From contig NC_053422.1 of assembly GCF_016859285.1 (NCBI RefSeq), forward strand, positions 18,987,501-19,051,500: a stretch of DNA of 64,000 nucleotides, in the 5' to 3' direction. This document shows positions 12,501 to 24,800 of this stretch, piece after piece (position 1 is the stretch's first letter; every line of letters starts with the position of its first letter). The DNA is from Xiphias gladius (taxonomy: Eukaryota > Chordata > Actinopteri > Istiophoriformes > Xiphiidae). The notes beneath the pieces were generated by a model. The model was not told the DNA's origin, did not search any database, and saw only the letters and a program-made list of their open reading frames with translations. The position numbers were made by a program, and so were the translations under genes.

Positions 12501-15500
12501 TTGTCAATTACAATATCTTAGAGCTTAAGGTGACGTCTTTATGGTTGGTATGGTTTTGCTTTATGCGACCAACAGTCCAAAACCCAAAGATACTAAGTTT
12601 GCTGTAACAGAAGACAAAGAAAAAACAGCAAATATTCACAGTTAAGAAGCTGGAACCAGAGAATATTTGGTATTTTTGCTTGAAAAATATCAAACAATTA
12701 ATGAATTATTAAATTGGTTGCCAATTAATTTTGTTGATCAATTAATCGATTAATTGACTGATCTTTGCAGGCCTAGCACATAGGAGTCTTTAATAAATTA
12801 TTTCACGCGTGGAAGGAGCTGTACTGCTGAAATACAATGTAAATTTATGAAATGAGATTTCTGCTAATTTACACAATTTTCATAATTTTGCCTCTGCACA
12901 CCACCACAACGGATTTGAAACAAAGCCATCATGATGTGATTGAAGTGTAAACTCTCTGCTTTAATTTAATGGGTTTAAGACAAATATTGCATTAACCGTT
13001 TAGGAATTACAGCCATTTTTATACATAGACCCTCATTATCAGGGGCTCAAAAGTAATTGGACAGACTAACATATTTATAAAAATAAGGATTATTTTTAAT
13101 ACTTGAATGAAAATCCTTTGCAGTCAATGACTAGCTGAAGTCTGGAACCTGTGGACGTAACCAAAAAAGAAGCACCATCCTATCAGTTTTGCAGCATTTG
13201 GCTGAATCTGAGCAGATATTTTAGCCCTGTACACTTCAGAATTCATCCTGCTACTTCTATCAGCAGTCACGTACTCAATAAACACCAGTGACACAGTTCC
13301 ATTGGCAGCCATACATGCTCGTGCCATAACACTGCCTTGTTTGACAGATGATGTCGTATGCTTTGGATTACGAGCTGTTCCTGTCCTTCTCCATACTCCT
13401 CATTCTGGTACAAATTAATCTTTGTTTCATCTGTCCAAAGAATCTTCTTCCAGAACTGGGCAGGCATTTTATTAAGTCTAATCTAGCCTTTCTGTTCTTG
13501 AGTGTTACCAATGGATTGCACCTTGCTGTAAACCTTCTGGATTTACATTCATGCAGGTGTCTATTGATTATAGACTTTGACAATGATACGCCTGCCTCCT
13601 CAAGAGTGTTCTTGACCTGGCTAGATGATGTGAAGGGGTTTTTCTTCACCTAGGAAAGAATTCTGCTATCAAATCCTTTTGTTGTCCTCTGTGGTCTTCC
13701 AGGCCTAGCGAGCTCAGTGTCGCTGAGCTCGCTAGTGTGTTTCTTGTTTTTAAGAACGTACCAAACTCCTAAAGTTTCTGCTATCTGCATGATAGGTTAG
13801 TTTTGTTTTTTTCAGCCTAATGATGGCCTCATTCTCTTTGGACGGCATATTGAGAGTTCCCATGAGGAGCTACCAAATGCAAATTCAACACTGGGAATCA
13901 GCTCCAGACCTTTAATCTGCTTTATATGTCATGAAATAACGACGAAACAGGCCACACCTGGCCATGAAACTGCCAAACTGTCGGTCAATTGTCCAATTAC
14001 TTTTGAGCATTGTATCACTGTCCAAATACTTCTCCTACCTATCTTTATTTACTGCATACCCACTACTATACTGCTATTTGATACTTTTCCCACTGTCACT
14101 GAGAAGGAGCAAGATTACAATACAAGATGAAATATCTTTTTCACAGTAAGTCACTGGTCACTGTCAAGGTACTGGACAAGACATGTTGATAGACATATCA
14201 ACCGACACCAACTAGAAACCAATCAGTATACGCCGCGAGCCCTTTGTATGCCAATCTTGTTATGATGTTTGTTGTGGAGGTTTTGAGTACAAATTAGCTG
14301 TGTTGACCAGCTGTTTATTTGACATTCACCAGTTTATTTACCTCGCTATTTCATTTCCTTTATTCCCTAACATGAATTCTCTAAACTCATACTGTGTATG
14401 AACTCACATTCATACACAGAGTTCATAGTAGAGCTGAATTTCTCGATGTATGAGGGGCTGATATAAACAAGTCTGGCACTAGTAGTCCTGCTGGAACCGT
14501 TGTGTGCACTGGCCCCTCACCAAAGCTCCTGGGATCTGCCGTCTTGACCAAACATGGCCATAGCTCCTGTCAGACTGAAGATAAACACACCCAGTGAGTA
14601 CGAGAGGGAACCGCAGGGGGAGAGGGTGATGGAAATGAAGGAGGCGACAAAGCGCGGGAAAGTGATAGTAAGAGAGCGTTAAAGGAGAAGCAGGGAGAGT
14701 GATTAGGAGTGAGAGGTTCTGGAGGAACTGAGTGGATGGCATCTGTTGCGTGAAAACCGATTTTTCACTTAGTGTCATGTAAGTCAGTCTGAGAGGGAGA
14801 GGTTCTGGTTTTTTAGACAAACACAGAGCAGTTTTGTCACACAGACCATTGAGTCATAGAGACGCCCCAGGCAGCGCTACTCCTACTATACTGGCCTCTG
14901 CTGTTGCAGAGCTTCGTGGCACAGCTGCTCTCTGAACTCTCAGGAAGCTGCTTAAATTAGCTGTGAATGTGTTGACACTATAAAAATAAGCTTCAGGGTT
15001 GTCAAAGCCATGGTCAATATACATGGCCTTTCTAGCTGACATATGAAGATGATTCCAGTCAAAAAATATATATATCCACAGCTCAATACTTTGAACAAAT
15101 GTGATTATTAATGATGTTTTGTGTAAAGATTCACAAGCAGACAGTTGTGAAATTTGCTCCCTCACCTCCTTTTTCTAAATGAATCACCTACCGCTTTCCT
15201 CTCTTGCCGGCAGTCATGACAAAAGCAGCAAGTATTTTATAGGAGTGTTTACACAGACCGAGTAAACACCATGATAAAACGCTTACCGAGCAGTGTGACC
15301 TCCTGAGTGATGCCGTAGATGTCTATGATGGCCCATAGTGGACAGCCAATGCTGAGCCCACAGTGGAAGAGGTTGGGCTCTCCTTCATTGATGCTGTAGA
15401 AAACTCTTCCATGGCGATCAGCCCAGAAAGACAGCACATTGTCCTTCAAGGCCAGTCTCTCAGGCAGCGCTTTGGCCCAGTAGCCGGGCCGTGTCACGAG

Positions 15501-18500
15501 GTCTGGGCAAGCGTACTTGGGGATGTCAGTGGCGACCAGTTCGCTGGGGTCCAGACTGGTGAAACCAAAGCGTAGCGCTCCACTCCAGCCAGTGTGCACA
15601 CCGGTCAGACGAAGACGCACCTGAATGAACAGCAGTGATATAAACACAATTATATTCCTTAAATCTCCAGCTCTTAAAAATAGAGCGAGTAAAGAAGGAG
15701 GCAAAAAACAAACCTTCTCATAGAGGTGGACGGGCCGATGGCTGAATGTGATGCCATTACAGAAGCTGTTCTTGCGGGTGGCTCGGCGAAGCTGCCCATC
15801 CAGCCTGATATTCTTGCCTTTGGCATGGGGGTGAAAGCGGGGTGACTCCACATTGATGCTGACCGGAGGAGCGGACGTTCTTCTCTCCACACCTGCCCCA
15901 TTGTTAGGCAGGCTGTAGTACTGCCTGCTGGCCACCGGGCGGGGTTGCAGAGTCGCATCTGTGGGTGCGAAAAAAATCAGGGTGCAGTGAGAGAAGAGGG
16001 ACCCATCAATGATTCAACCTGTTCAACTAAATTAGAGGCCAGCATGGTAAATCCACAGCAGGTCTGCTTTTGTGTGACTCAGACAAGGTCAAAATGTAAT
16101 GTCAGTGACACCAGCTGTTGGAAAAGAGAGGCAAACATATCCACACACAATAACTCGTTTGCAAGTGGCCCACGGCAGTTGGTTGAGGGGGCAGGGGCCA
16201 GTTATGTAAAGGAGCCCACAGTCTCACACACTTCCTTCCCCACACTGACACTATGAAGCCGCTCTGCTCCCCTCAACCAGTAAATTGAATAGTCTCTTTC
16301 AGCATGTAACCCACATTTACAGTATAAAAAGGCAAACCGTCCAAAATCAGCGAGTGGTCAGAGTACCACATCCATATGGGACATTGACACGGTAAATTTA
16401 GACCAAACCCAGATGTTTATATCACTGGGACACTTGTCTTAAAGCTAACATTAGTAGCATCACAGTAGAGAGTACACATATCCTGAAAAATAAATAAATC
16501 AATAGAAAATTCAACAACAGACACAATAAATCTTCCTCTCTCTATGGTCGACACACATCCTTGGCTTACAGCATAAACAAACCCTGAATAGCCCTTTTCA
16601 TTCCTCCACAGTTATCTACAGAAGTGGAGAATGAATCACACAGTGCTTCGTCAGTAAAAAGATATCTCAATAAAAGGCTTCATCTTTGATCTTCACAGGA
16701 GTCAATGTCCTACTCGGGGAAAGAATTTCTCGATGAATTTCACAAGACGAATTAACAAGGATCAGAAATCAAACAAGACAAACTGAACACCGGCTTAAAT
16801 GAGACTTGAATTGTTTAGGTTTAATATTAAATAAAATTAAAGCTGTAAATGAGTGTTTATATAGATGTATAGACTGGCTGAAATCCAATCCTCAAAGGGA
16901 GGCTACGTTTCTATTCTCCTCCAAGGCCACACAGTGATTACATTTCTGTTTACAGTTCACTGTGATCTGCTGTAAAGACAATAACTCAGCGAAGTGTTCC
17001 ACAGTACATTTCCTAAATTAGACATTATCACTGATTATATTCTAAACTATGAAGCACCAGCAAGAACATCTGTAAAATCTCAAATGATGTGCGGGTTCCC
17101 CTTTCCTTTCTGTTTTCGAACGGGTAAAATATACTTTGGGTAAAGTGTGTGGAGGAAAACATGTGGAGGGTAAGCCTACAGGCCTTAGGTTCAACTGCCA
17201 CTCTGACGGAGTGATGGACTGTCAAAGGACCTAGAGTGAGGACTGATATAGCTACTTGCCATTATTAGATGAAAGGCATAGCACAATAGATCATGAAATG
17301 AGGGACGGCTTACAGCAGAGTAGATGTTAGCCCCAGTTTGTGCCTCTCACATACAGCTTTCTCATTACTTTTGAGTCAAAGAACTAAGCATCTCATTTGC
17401 TGAAATATTGAATTTGAAATATTGATGTCACTTTTCTATTTTACTCTCAAACAAAATACACTGTGATATTTTTCTGGTGCTGCACAAACAACACAAGGAT
17501 ACACGTCCTTTCCAGCTTCCTGGATAGGAAATGTAGTTGACACTAAAGAAATAGATTAAAAATCTTGCTTGTTGCGTAGCTGAGGGAATACCAGATGGTT
17601 AGAGGAGTCTTTCAGAAAATCAGATGCTTAGCTCTGTGATTCGAATGTAATGTTAGTACATAAGAGTTACACACTGCAGCTAGGTCAACATCAGCGATGG
17701 ATGACTGCTCAGACTCCCTTTTTTTCCCTAATCATGAGACATAGGTAGATGCCAGACCTTAAGGCAAGCCTGTTACTGAACAGCAATGTCAGGAATACCT
17801 GATGGTCCCTATAGTTAGGACCCACAAAATCCTGAGAACAGAAAAGAAACAGAGACTGGTCCAGCCAGCTGATCAGAAATGTGGTTATGATGGAAAGCGC
17901 AGCTGAAATCTGGAGGTTGCTAATGTCAAAAGCAAATTTCACATACAGTATATTTCTGCTAAAACCCATGTTATTCAATCACTTTAGGGAAGAAACAGTT
18001 GCGCAATGGAAACGGTGTCCCCTTGTTTTGTTCCTAATGAAGGAAAAAGCACAAATAAATGCAATCATAAGACTGCACAAGACACACTGCAATACCGAGG
18101 AGAGCTGTTTGAAATGTAAAACTGATTATGTGCCATCGTCAGGGTCATTTATGGTCACAAGATGATCAGGCTCTTTACTCTCTCGTATCTCTAGGCTGCA
18201 CTGTATGTGTTCATCATACTGTAACTCATTCACCGAGCGGGACATGAGCCTCGGTGGATCTTAGGGGAAATTCAGGTTCTCTTTAGTTACATCTTTGTTT
18301 CTAGAGGTCATGAAGATGAATATCCCCCAGTGACATCACTTGAAACTCTTTTTACAGCTGGTATAATGACTTCTTCATCACACACAGGCCCGCAAACAAC
18401 TAACTGCCATGAGGAATTAAAACCTACTTTCTGATATATTGTGCGCATCTCTTCTATAGACCCATTAAACACAGATATTCTACTAATTCCATGTTAATCG

Positions 18501-19612
18501 AAAGCACAGAGCGCAAGCAACAGGACCCAAGCTGCTCCTGCTCCTCTGTGACTAACTGTTCTCAGTCCAAACCCTGTGTCAGCTAGCTCTAGTGGCAGCA
18601 ACCACATCATTGAGCTGGCAAGTGGGTCTGTTGGGGGCGTGGGAGTGTGACAGACATTAAATCAAAGTGATATGCGAAACTGATTATCAAGTAATATTCA
18701 TCAGATGTCATGACAAAGTGGTTTGTAGAGCGATATTCTAAGATCTTATAATAACAGCTTTATACAAAAGCTTAGGCTGAGAATCAAGTCACATGCAGGA
18801 AGAATTCCCTGGCAATCACTTGAGGTTGTAATTTACATAACACAGCTTGGATACTTGGGAATTACTACAGGATATTACCAGGCAGTATAGTTGTATATAT
18901 TTATAGTATGATATTTTTTTTTTAGTGTTTTTCTGTTTGCAGTTGAGATTTTAGCCATTTGTGTTTAGGTTATTCTATTTTGTGGTTTATGTTTAGTTCC
19001 GCAACCCTACAATTTCCCATGCGGATAAGTAAAGTACTCTATCTATGAATTAAACAAGGTCGTACATGACACAAAACGGGCGGAATTTTGATTGCTGTCT
19101 GAAATAAAAGCCATATTCACAAAGGGTAATAATTTACTATTTTTCTGCAAGTGACACAAAACAGGCAAAAGGGAGGAAGCAAGCAAACTAGAAGTGCACC
19201 ACAGTATGGTGACACTCAAAAAACAGATTCCATTTAATGCATGGAATACTTTGATTTCCTGTCATTTTCTAATTGGTCATTTGCCTTTTGCCATCAGGGA
19301 TGCGACGAATTTAAAAGTTTCACTGCTAAATAACATGAAACAATGATGTTAAATAAACTGATTTCTCGTGGATCACTGCTTTGGCTTCTGCGAATGATAG
19401 GTGGAAAGTGAATCCGCTGGAGCGCTTGCATGGACTCGCTGCCTGGGACTCACGCTCAGCTCCCCCGTGATGGGAAGCGCGTCTCCACGCGGAGCGGACA
19501 CAAAGTCGAGGAACGGGGACACGCGCGCGCGCTCGTGCGCATTACGAGCCTCGTGATTGATAAATGGATAACAAGTCTCACCTATCAAGGGTTTAGGTGT
19601 CGTATTCCCCAT
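9263..19612 (-). CDS. neurl1b: Neuralized-like E3 ubiquitin ligase 1B (six coding exons)
   Basis: Join on the minus strand: 19582-19612, 15714-15958, 15287-15620, 11442-12182, 10293-10418, 9263-9510. This gives 1725 nt, 574 aa; all junctions are GT-AG and phases agree. The human protein, from memory, is about 555 aa. It ubiquitinates Notch ligands (Delta/Jagged) to drive their endocytosis. Seen: MGNT start suited to N-myristoylation; NHR1 about 50-204; serine-rich linker 264-280; NHR2 about 297-451; serine/proline linker; C-terminal RING with C522, C525, C537, H539, C543, C546, C558 and C561, ending [10 protein letters not shown]. The RING cysteines and the [20 protein letters not shown] block match NEURL1B well and differ from NEURL1A. 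All expected zinc ligands are present and no frame breaks were seen. A possible second first exon lies at 32568-32676. Confidence 0.95.
9702..10066 (+). repeat. Dispersed repeat family A, copy 1 (neurl1b intron 5)
   Basis: About 360 bp starting ctacaactaacagttatt and ending gactaatcattgcaactct, with the internal mark ccaaaacccaaaag. The same order of marks recurs at 12398, 29606 (reverse), 39905 (reverse), 49200 (split), 51805 (fragment, reverse) and 62160 (reverse). The ends are diverged inverted repeats of ATTAATCGATTA type, so it behaves like a miniature inverted-repeat element. Confidence 0.7.
10293..10418 (-). CDS. neurl1b: neurl1b coding exon 5
   Basis: 126 nt encoding a serine-rich linker ([13 protein letters not shown], then [20 protein letters not shown]) that is recognisably the human linker GTLQSSPATTTPS. 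Phase 1 at both ends, so it is a symmetric exon that could be skipped without shifting frame. Confidence 0.92.
10910..11045 (+). repeat. Foldback repeat family B, partial copy 1 (neurl1b intron 4)
   Basis: It matches the left arm of the fuller copy at 21325-21885: gaaatatctgctttc, then gttgaataagcagattgataccactctt, then cagcagctagttagtttagctta. Only one arm is present. Confidence 0.6.
11442..12182 (-). CDS. neurl1b: neurl1b coding exon 4 (linker and NHR2)
   Basis: 741 nt, residues 204-450 plus one base. It opens with the conserved [19 protein letters not shown] segment, then a serine-rich low-complexity run, then NHR2 ([17 protein letters not shown] through LRILG) with [13 protein letters not shown]. 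Flanked by acceptor accacag and donor gtaaac. Confidence 0.95.
12398..12778 (+). repeat. Dispersed repeat family A, copy 2 (neurl1b intron 3)
   Basis: Plus orientation, starting ctgcaactactgatta and ending attaattgactgatctttgcag. It carries the family marks cagtccaaaacccaaag, attcacagttaagaagctgg and tatttttgcttgaaaaat. Confidence 0.75.
12866..14036 (-). mobile_element. Decayed Tc1-like transposon 1 (neurl1b intron 3)
   Basis: An 18-bp perfect inverted pair, CTCAAAAGTAATTGGACA at 13046-13063 and its complement at 13990-14007, bounds a broken transposase read on the minus strand. Pieces include [14 protein letters not shown] (ATG 13848), the HTH-side segment at about 13368-13649, [10 protein letters not shown] around 13430 (first catalytic Asp region) and NGTVSLVF at about 13290. 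The part with the second Asp and the final Glu is missing, and frames are shifted and interrupted. Sequence at 12866-13045 and 14008-14036 looks like the outer arms. It cannot move by itself. Nested near the end of a family A copy. Confidence 0.8.
15287..15620 (-). CDS. neurl1b: neurl1b coding exon 3 (rest of NHR1)
   Basis: Residues 93-203 plus one base. It contains [35 protein letters not shown] and [10 protein letters not shown], all NHR hallmarks. The intron separating it from exon 2 is only 93 nt. Donor gtaagc. Confidence 0.95.
15714..15958 (-). CDS. neurl1b: neurl1b coding exon 2 (start of NHR1)
   Basis: Acceptor cacccacag at 15959-15967, phase 1 in and phase 0 out, donor gtttgt. It encodes residues 11-92, including the conserved [11 protein letters not shown] and [12 protein letters not shown] blocks at the N-terminal end of NHR1. 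Confidence 0.93.
19582..19612 (-). CDS. neurl1b: neurl1b coding exon 1
   Basis: 31 nt encoding [10 protein letters not shown] plus one base, followed by donor gtgaga. Human NEURL1B also starts MGNT and breaks at the same place, before a D-x-P-type segment. Glycine 2 makes myristoylation plausible. Confidence 0.9.
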
Positions 19613-21324
19613 TATATCCAGAAATTCCTCGCACCGGCTGACAAGTTCGTTCGGATTGCAAGATTTCTCTGTCCATCCATGTATCCTCGGTCTGATGAGT
19701 ATCTGCCTGGAACCAGCTCAGTCCGAGTACCGGTGCCTTCAAATTGCGCCGTATCCCCCAGCTGGAGCATGGACACGCTCTTCTTAGTGTCAACCCCAAG
19801 CCGCTGCGACAGGCAGACACCTCCAACTGGCGCACAGCAGCCCCCTCCTTTCCTTAGTATAGGCTCCCCTCTGCACGACTTTAAAGATACAGTAAGCAGA
19901 GACCCCCCCCCCCCTACCAAAAGCATCACAGAGCCTCTGAATAATTCATTTAATAATTCACTCAAAGCCTATGATGACGCCTGATGAGTGCGAAGCCCAC
20001 AGGACAAACATCGAGCTTGAAGGGGATGTGTAATCTAAAGGAAGGAAGTCTGTCAGTACATCTGCATGTAGAGTGTCTTGCAGACAGCGTGGTGCAAACT
20101 TTGATAACGCTCAAATGATTGCGGGATCTTTGTTCGTGGCTGTTTGTCAGATCCCTTGCGTTTTGCGCATCATCCTGAAGGGATTAAACTGATCAGAATA
20201 CAGAGATAAGAGATTTCTAAGATTATCGGTCAGATTTCTCAAATCACTAATCCCTAAAGGAATACAGACCCATCATAGGGAGGCAATCAACTCTAAATGA
20301 ATCATGTATTCACACATTTGATAAAAGTCCAAGTGCCATATGAGGAAATCCCCCTTTTTCCCACCCTATCCTCTGCCCTCCCATAGCCTTGACTGCTGGG
20401 CTCCTCTCAAGCTGTTTCCTGTCTTCTGGACCACACCGCTCTCTGAGGAGCCATGGCCTGCAGGGCTTGTAGGACCGAGACCATTAGAGAAGGGAGTGCT
20501 GGGACGGCGTATCTCCCATAGTGGAGAATTAGAGAGGCCCGAAGTGCTCCAGCAGCTGTGTGTCTGAACAAATGGAAAGAGATGGAAAAAGTATGAAAAT
20601 GTAGACGCGTGCAAGTTATTCGTCGTTGATGTCAGTGTAGCTAATGTTCGGATTGTGACTGATTGGAAAACATACTGTATGGCAGAACTAGGGGATTTTT
20701 CTCTGACTCATGCGTGCAGCTTTGCTATGCTGTTTATGATCCATATCACACACGGGAAAAGGGCTTCTGGGCTTCCGCAGTCGCCAACATCGTCATATAT
20801 GATCTGATTCAGCATCGGAGCAAATAGGTCTCGTGAGAGATGGCGTTTGGGTGAAGGCAGGCTGGGACTAAATATAACTCAGAGACAAAAGCGTTTGTTT
20901 CGACCTCCTCAATGCTGTTTGTTTTAGCAGGATATGGTGGCTCCTTATATGAGCTTTGGGTGAATGGTGTTTGGGGTGAAGCAGAGCAGAAGTGAAATTC
21001 CCCCCACGCCCTTGCCGTTGCCTCAGAAAGAAAGAACTGCTATGGCAGAGGGGATTAACACAGGAAGTGAATATGAGGCTGCGATGGAGTCTGCAATCAA
21101 GCCTTCCCTGTAAACACAGCAGTGCTGCAGTAACAAGTGCTGCTTCCCCTGATGCTCGCTTTACTGCCTGAGCACAGACTACGGGGTGCTAATGAAAGCA
21201 TGATTGCTGGGCTGATTTCGTTCCAAAGGCACAGAACTGTAGTATCAGGATTATTCTCGGCACAATCATTTAAAACACTGTTGGATGTCTGTAGAGATAT
21301 TCAACAACAGAGAGAAATGTCAAA

Positions 21325-21885
21325 GGAATAGTTTGACATTTTTGGAAATAGGCTTATTCGCTTTCTTGCAAAGAGAACATCAATCTCACTCTCGTATCTG
21401 TTCGGTGAATATGAAGCTGGAGGCAGCAGCTGGTTAGCTTAGCTTAGGATAAAGACTGGGACAATGGGGAAACAGCTAGCTTAACTGTGTCCAAAGGTAA
21501 TAAAAATCCACCTACTAGCACCTCTACTGCTCACTACTTAACATGTTTTACTTCATTTGTTTATTGAGTACAAAATCCGACGTTTAAAAACAAGGAGTTA
21601 TCGCTCTGCTTTGAGTTCTGACGAGACTCCAGAAAGTCACTGCTCCTGGGCAAGAAATAGTCCAGAACATCAGCCTAATAAAACCACAATGTATCATTTT
21701 TACACTTTGTCTTTTATCAGGATTAAACAAACAAGCTAGCTGTTTCCCCGTTCCCAATTTTTATGCTAAGCCAAGCTGTAGCTTCAAATATTTACAACAC
21801 AGACATGAGAGCAGTATCAATTTTCTTATCTAGCTCTGGGCCAAAAAGTAAATAAGACCATATCCCAAAATGTCAGTATTTAAGA
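21325..21885. mobile_element. Foldback element of repeat family B, fullest copy
   Basis: About 560 bp with long imperfect inverted arms. The left arm runs from ggaatagtttgacattt through gcttattcgctttct to gggaaacagctagctt; the right arm, read in reverse complement, gives tactgacattttggg, tcttatttactttt and acggggaaacagctagctt. No protein is encoded, so this is a non-autonomous MITE-like element. Partial copies lie at 10910 and 56765. Confidence 0.7.
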
Positions 21886-24800
21886 TTACGGCCCTATTGT
21901 GGTGATTGTGGTCAACTCTAAATTATACTACAGCACTCAAAGATGAACTATGAAAAGCATAGGTCATCTTCGATTTACATGCAGTGTATATACCTCAGAG
22001 AGGTACTCTATATACACTGCATATACCCCTTCTGATATGTAGTCAGGCCTCACTAAGTACATTCAGATAGTCTGCAGACAGTGATATGACACAGGTATGT
22101 CAGTCTGATTGCTCTGACAGCATGACAGAAGCAAAGCCAACTGAGAAAGAGCATTCATCGTCGGGCTGCCCACTCATTTACAAACAGAGCTTCAACCGTG
22201 CACGACTACAATCTGGACTCTTCACTTTCCTGCTGTAGTAGTGAGCCATTGACCCTGGGAAGTGATTAGTCAGTGCGATGTGTGAAAATGATTTGTCCCC
22301 AGTTGTGATTTACACCAACAAAACTAGGTTAAGGACATACAGTACACCACTGTAAGAAAGCTGCATCTATTTTTATTTAATTGGATGCAAACGAGAATGC
22401 TTTTTCTAAAGCATGAACCATGATACATACTGGTCCTCCTTTTGGGTATCAAGCATCTGTGATGCCGCGATCTCACGAGAGCTCCTACAGCAAATAAAGT
22501 TATTTCCAGAGAAAGAGGGCAGACATGCCTCGTTTTCTCAAGGAAACTTGGCCCACAGCAGTGTGAATGCTGCCATGCAGAGCAGCGCAGTGACTGGTCC
22601 TTGGACAGCAAAGTGTTATATCTGCAGTATTTTAATTCTCTTTAAAGATTCAAAGGCGGTGCAGAAATGCTGAGCAGATGGCTGTTTGGGAGGGTTTGTA
22701 TGTGGTGGTCTCAGTATCAGGGGAGGGCTCCTTTCCAAACCCCAGCCACTGATCTAATGGATGAAATGAGTCATACCCACCTTGAATGTGAACACAACCA
22801 TCTCCATCAAAGACACATGGGCCAGCACAATGAGCCACATTCATACATCAATGTTTTTCTGGTCACCTCTTTTTGTTCAAGTGCTGTTTTCTACTACAGT
22901 GCATTCACATCTGTTTTCAATATGTGCTTCTGTCTTTTCATTAGGTCAACTCTTAACAGGCCATCGGAGTCAAGCACCTGCTTTTCAAAAATGCAGTAAG
23001 AGTTCAACTCTTGCCAAAGCTATTGTATCAGTAAAAGGTCCCTCACATGGATGATGAAACATAGTGAGTTGAAACCTTTTTTTTTTCTTTTGTATCAAAG
23101 CATTAGAGCAACATTTGCCTCTAATTGGAGCCATTTCAGGGGGAGTTCTTGCCATGTGCTCGGTGCCCTCACAGATTGTTCTAATTTCCAAAATCCTCAG
23201 ATCATGAGACTGAATGCTGTGGCAGTCTTGAGAAGACAACATGCATGCATGCTTGGTTTCACTTCTGCAATTTCAGATTTCAGTAAATTAAAAACATCAC
23301 TAAGAAGTGAATCGCCAGCAAACGGTGTAAATTGCCGCTGGTATGAACACTGCACTGCAAAGCAGTAAATTAGTGTATACGTTTTTACTCATGTTCACTC
23401 CATAATTCATTTAAGTTTTTATCAGGGCTTTGGGTTGTTTTCGGGAGACAACTTAAAGAACAATGTTAATCAATTGTTCAATAGCTCAGTATCTTCATCA
23501 CAACAGAGGTAACTTAATCTGCTAATGAAGTCTGACACTGAGACACCAGCGAGTAAGTGGACATCAAAAAAGTTTTTTGTGTGTTTGTTTGTTTTGGCAA
23601 AATACTGTTTCTAAGGTCAACAACGAATTTCAATGCAGCCATACTAAGTTGCGGTAGGACACTATAATACAATGGAGTCTTGCTGACTTGATTTTAGCCA
23701 TCACTGTTTACGAGTTATTGACCAAAATGACAGGAAACATGGAGGGGAGGGGGCAACGCAACACATAAGACCCCAGCTGGAATTGAAGATGGGACACTGT
23801 GTCCACACGGCACACGTCCATGGTAATGTTAATAGCTGTCATGATAATGGACAGAGATATTGACTGTGATATGAGGAATTTCCTGATTCATTTTCCATTG
23901 CAGGAGTCTAGCTCATGACTTTACATAACATGTCAGCCTCTGACATTAAATGACCCCTGCTACTCTAACACAATGGAAGAGGATAGTAGAGTGGCACTGA
24001 AAAAATGATTTATTTTAATTTACTTACTACTGTTATTGAGCATTTTAAAGTATACCAAAGTGTCATAAATCAGTGTTGCACTTTTCTATAAAAAAAACGT
24101 AATTTTCAGTATGCAGTAGTGGAACATGAAACAGCGGCACAGCTCGACCAAGATGTTGTTTTAGGCCTCTCTGTCAGTGGGAGACGTGCTAAAAATGGCC
24201 TTTCAATGCATTAAACCAGATGCACGGACAGTGTTCTTCCTCCATCTGTTCTATTGTCTTAGTGTTCTCTGGGATGAGGAGCGGATGCACCACTGAAGGA
24301 GATGCAGGAAATACTCCCGGCCCAGAACAACACAGCCATGTTCTTCTAGCCTTTTGCATAGTGGCTAAGGACACAAGAGCATCTTAAGACTATGGCAAAA
24401 TGAAGGTATTACGTAATGTGTGATCCATAATGTCACAAAATTTTTCTTTTTTTTCATGAGATGCAGCAATCACTCTTCATAATCGTGATTCAAAAGGACA
24501 CCGTTGATTGATCGCTCATGAATTCAATCTTTATCTGTTCCTTTTTCTCTCATCTTTTCAAACAGTGACTCAACAGTAGCGTGTTGGATGTAGTGGAAAA
24601 TTCATGGGGTCATGTGGTTGTCAGAGGACTAATCACAGCTGGGACTGGTGTCTGGTATCTGGGAAAAGAGGAACAGAAAAGACTTAACTGGTGTCCATGT
24701 CAAGGTCTTTGTCATCTTTAACATGACTCCACTCAAAACAGCAGCAAGCTCCTTCAACACTGGCAAACTCCAGAAATAGACATTCTGGTTGAGCATTTAT

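Noticed and set aside
17160..17220. ggttcaactgcc resembling a tRNA T-arm
   Set aside because: No matching acceptor, D or anticodon stems at the right spacing; no tRNA gene was found in the window.
19430..19984. 184-codon open frame antisense to neurl1b exon 1
   Set aside because: It lies in a GC-rich promoter/first-exon region where stops are rare; no family features.
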